This document shows, piece after piece, positions 53,466 to 55,335 of a DNA stretch of 55,335 nt (its first letter is position 1; each line of letters opens with the position of its first letter). Under the pieces are notes generated by a model, which saw nothing but the letters and a program-made list of their open reading frames with translations, searched no databases and was not told the origin of the DNA. This stretch comes from Nostoc sp. LEGE 12450. GTDB taxonomy: Bacteria > Cyanobacteriota > Cyanobacteriia > Cyanobacteriales > Nostocaceae. A program made the position numbers and the translations under genes. Where the stretch lies: positions 1 to 55,335 of the forward strand of contig NZ_JADEXU010000040.1 in NCBI RefSeq assembly GCF_015206895.1. The letters are read 5' to 3'.

Positions 53466-55335
53466 TCAGTTACTTACTGAATATCGATCTCGTCCTTGCT
53501 GTTTCGCCGCATAAAGGGCCCGATCCGTGAGGGCAATCAGTGTATCTGGTAAATTTCCCGGTATGGGAATTATACTGCCAATCCCAAGACTGACGGTTAC
53601 AATCTCACTCATATCAGATTGCTCGTGGGGAATTTTTAATGCTCGGATCGCTTGGCGGATATGTTCGGCGATCGCGATCGCCCCTTGCCGATCTGTATTC
53701 GGCAGAATCACGACAAATTCTTCACCCCCATAGCGGGCGACTAAATCGGCGGTACGATTCACCTTTTGCTTGACAACTTGTGCTAACTGCACCAAACAGG
53801 CATCCCCAGCTTGATGTCCATAGCAGTCGTTATAGCGTTTGAAATAATCGACATCAAACAAAATCAGAGACAGCGGTTGTTGTTCTCGTGCCAAACGAAA
53901 CCATTCGTGCTGCAAACGTTGATCGAAGCAACGACGATTGGCAATTTTTGTTAACCCATCTACAATTGCTAACTGCTGCAATTCCTGATTGGCAATCTGT
54001 AGAGCAAGATGGACTTGCTCTCGTTCGGTAATTTCTTGCTGCAACTGCACATTAGTTTGAGCGAGTTCAGCCGTGCGATCGCTCACTTCAAATTCCAGCT
54101 CACGAGAATAGTCTGCCAAAATCTGCTCAGAGCGTTTGCGCTCCGTAATGTCCTGAAAAGTAACGAGCGCATACACAATTTCTTCCTGCTCATCCAGAAT
54201 CGGCGTTCCTAACACTTCCAACGGGATGACAGTCTCATCCAAATGAATCTCTAAATCTTCAGTTCTTACCCGTTCTCCTTGTAGGGCGCGTATCGCTGGA
54301 AGTTGCTCTGTTGGGTACAGGGTGTTTGTACCTGTCCAATAGATTTGATAGGCAAAGGTGAGTTCGTTAGTGTCCACATCTGGCAAAACACTACGTCCTA
54401 GAAGCTGTTTCGCCATTTGATTGAAGTATAAAACATTACCGTCTGACTTGTGAACAGCAACGCCAACGGGTAGAGCCTCCAGAAATTGAGCCATTTGATG
54501 CTCATGAGCGATCGCGAGACGGATGCTTTCTTTTTCAAGCTGTCTAATTTGCAAGTGGGTATGAATCCGAGCTAATAGTTCATCTTTCCTAATGGGTTTG
54601 ATGAGATAATCGTTAGCACCCACCTCTAACCCCAACACAATATCTTCTGGTTGGTTGCGGGCACTGAGCAAAATGATCGGCAAGCGATCGGCAGTAATTT
54701 GTTGCCGAATCACTTGAATTACCTCATAGCCAGTCATTCTTGGCATCATGACATCAAGCAAAATGATGTCAGGGTTAAAGCCTCGTTCTAGTAATGCCAG
54801 GGCTTCCTGCCCATCAGTCGCCAAAGTGAGCGTGTAATTCTGAAATTTCAAAAAGTTCTTCAACACCTGAAGGTTGATGGGTTCGTCGTCCACAATCAAA
54901 ATGTGGGGGAACAACCCTTCAATAGATGATTCTTTTAGACGTTCTGGCGATGAGTTCGCTACCGAATTCAAAATATGTTTTGGTTGCGAATCAGGTGCAG
55001 CCTTGGCTAACAAGGAAGTGGACAGCAACACGGGAGTCATTTTGGCTTGTCGATCGCAAATCGGTAATGTAAAGGTAAACACCGATCCCTTTGCCAAGTT
55101 TGAATCTACCCAGATCCGTCCACCGTGTAATTCGATCAGGTTTCGGGTAATTGCCAGCCCTAAGCCAGTACCTCCATACTGCCGACGGGCAGACCCTTCA
55201 ACCTGTTCAAAGGACTCAAATATCCGATCTAACTTATCTTTTGGAATGCCAATGCCAGTGTCGGAGATACTTATGGCGATGTGTGGAGTTGAGCATTGGG
55301 CATTGGGCATTGGGCATGGGGCATTGTTTATTTCC
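53466..55335 (-). CDS. Hybrid kinase/receiver/PAS/GGDEF protein (5' part outside window)
   Basis: The gene runs off the right edge. Visible are the end of a histidine-kinase ATPase domain (DTGIGIPKDKLDRIFESFEQ, then GGTGLGLAITRNLI), a complete receiver (LIVDDEPIN; phospho-acceptor Asp in DIILLDVMMP; Lys in DYLIKPI), a PAS domain, a coiled coil (about residues 395-445 counted from the first visible Met, 55310) and a GGDEF domain with GGEEF and an upstream RTAD, which is the inhibitory RxxD site at the usual five-residue spacing. It should be an active, c-di-GMP-inhibited diguanylate cyclase controlled by phosphorylation. The ATPase domain contains an in-frame STRR (55291-55325) encoding PNAQCPMPNAQ-type residues. 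Confidence 0.93.
   Translation of the reverse strand, partial: EINNAPCPMPNAQCSTPHIAISISDTGIGIPKDKLDRIFESFEQVEGSARRQYGGTGLGLAITRNLIELHGGRIWVDSNLAKGSVFTFTLPICDRQAKMTPVLLSTSLLAKAAPDSQPKHILNSVANSSPERLKESSIEGLFPHILIVDDEPINLQVLKNFLKFQNYTLTLATDGQEALALLERGFNPDIILLDVMMPRMTGYEVIQVIRQQITADRLPIILLSARNQPEDIVLGLEVGANDYLIKPIRKDELLARIHTHLQIRQLEKESIRLAIAHEHQMAQFLEALPVGVAVHKSDGNVLYFNQMAKQLLGRSVLPDVDTNELTFAYQIYWTGTNTLYPTEQLPAIRALQGERVRTEDLEIHLDETVIPLEVLGTPILDEQEEIVYALVTFQDITERKRSEQILADYSRELEFEVSDRTAELAQTNVQLQQEITEREQVHLALQIANQELQQLAIVDGLTKIANRRCFDQRLQHEWFRLAREQQPLSLILFDVDYFKRYNDCYGHQAGDACLVQLAQVVKQKVNRTADLVARYGGEEFVVILPNTDRQGAIAIAEHIRQAIRALKIPHEQSDMSEIVTVSLGIGSIIPIPGNLPDTLIALTDRALYAAKQQGRDRYSVSN
55291..55325. 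repeat. STRR: GGGCATT heptamers inside the kinase reading frame
   Basis: About four to five GGGCATT units (minus strand ATGCCCA) lie in frame within the ATPase domain of the last gene. The frame stays open on both sides to the window edge. Confidence 0.85.

Overview
The window is chromosomal DNA from a filamentous, heterocyst-forming cyanobacterium of the Nostocales (Nostoc, Anabaena or Calothrix type). The evidence is consistent: many HIP1 octamers (GCGATCGC), the short tandem heptamer arrays (STRRs) typical of this group, a kaiA-kaiB-kaiC cluster followed directly by an HgdD/TolC-type outer-membrane protein, a cyanobacteriochrome-type histidine kinase, a carboxysome-shell (BMC) protein and a photosystem II S4-domain protein. 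No rRNA, tRNA, transposase or CRISPR array was recognised.

Layout. 1-830: a small double-glycine-leader-like gene with a strong terminator. 831-3992: a pair of M16 peptidases, one non-catalytic and one HxxEH-containing, divergent from a TetR regulator (4142). 4826-8351: a DUF4332-like protein preceded by nine 21-bp repeats, a PhzF-family protein, a small acidic lipoprotein and a PepP-like aminopeptidase. 8556-12541: a secreted hypothetical and a 1060-aa kinase with three red/green-type CBCR GAF domains plus a fourth, altered GAF. 12607-13286: a frameshifted DsbA-fold gene. 13315-13944: a Uma2 family protein. 14219-17795: ffh, rpsP, a KH-domain protein and a PhoH-like ATPase. 17859-21419: a possible ChuX-like protein, an orphan CcmK-like shell protein, a lumenal protein and an ABC exporter.

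22054-34493: a membrane protein of unknown function, oligopeptidase A, a PadR regulator directly abutting a carotenoid oxygenase, a CAP-domain lipoprotein, an HGSNAT-like membrane protein, peroxiredoxin Q, the ribosome hibernation factor LrtA/HPF and octanoyltransferase LipB. 34532-36871: an amino-acid ABC system, with the ATPase divergent from a fused binding protein/permease. 37445-39014: a lipid kinase and an ExoD-like protein. 39012-39415: three tandem hairpin repeats. 39645-42919: a secreted hypothetical, an SDR, the PSII S4 protein, an acetyltransferase remnant and a Gly-rich membrane protein.

42920-49350: a 125-aa hypothetical framed by ~93-bp inverted repeats, then hgdD, kaiC, kaiB and a kaiA of unusual intermediate length. 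A large hybrid kinase with degenerate receivers is divergent from kaiA (49957-53376). The window ends inside a hybrid kinase-receiver-PAS-GGDEF protein whose ATPase domain carries an in-frame STRR.

Themes: housekeeping translation and secretion (ffh, rpsP, KH, lrtA), light and clock signalling (CBCR kinase, kai cluster, adjacent hybrid kinase, diguanylate cyclase), and envelope/heterocyst export (hgdD). The observations most worth following are the tandem hairpin repeats, the altered fourth GAF of the CBCR kinase, the KaiA N-terminus with its neighbouring degenerate-receiver kinase, the inverted-repeat-framed gene near 43.1-44.0 kb, and the GG-leader-like peptide at the left edge.
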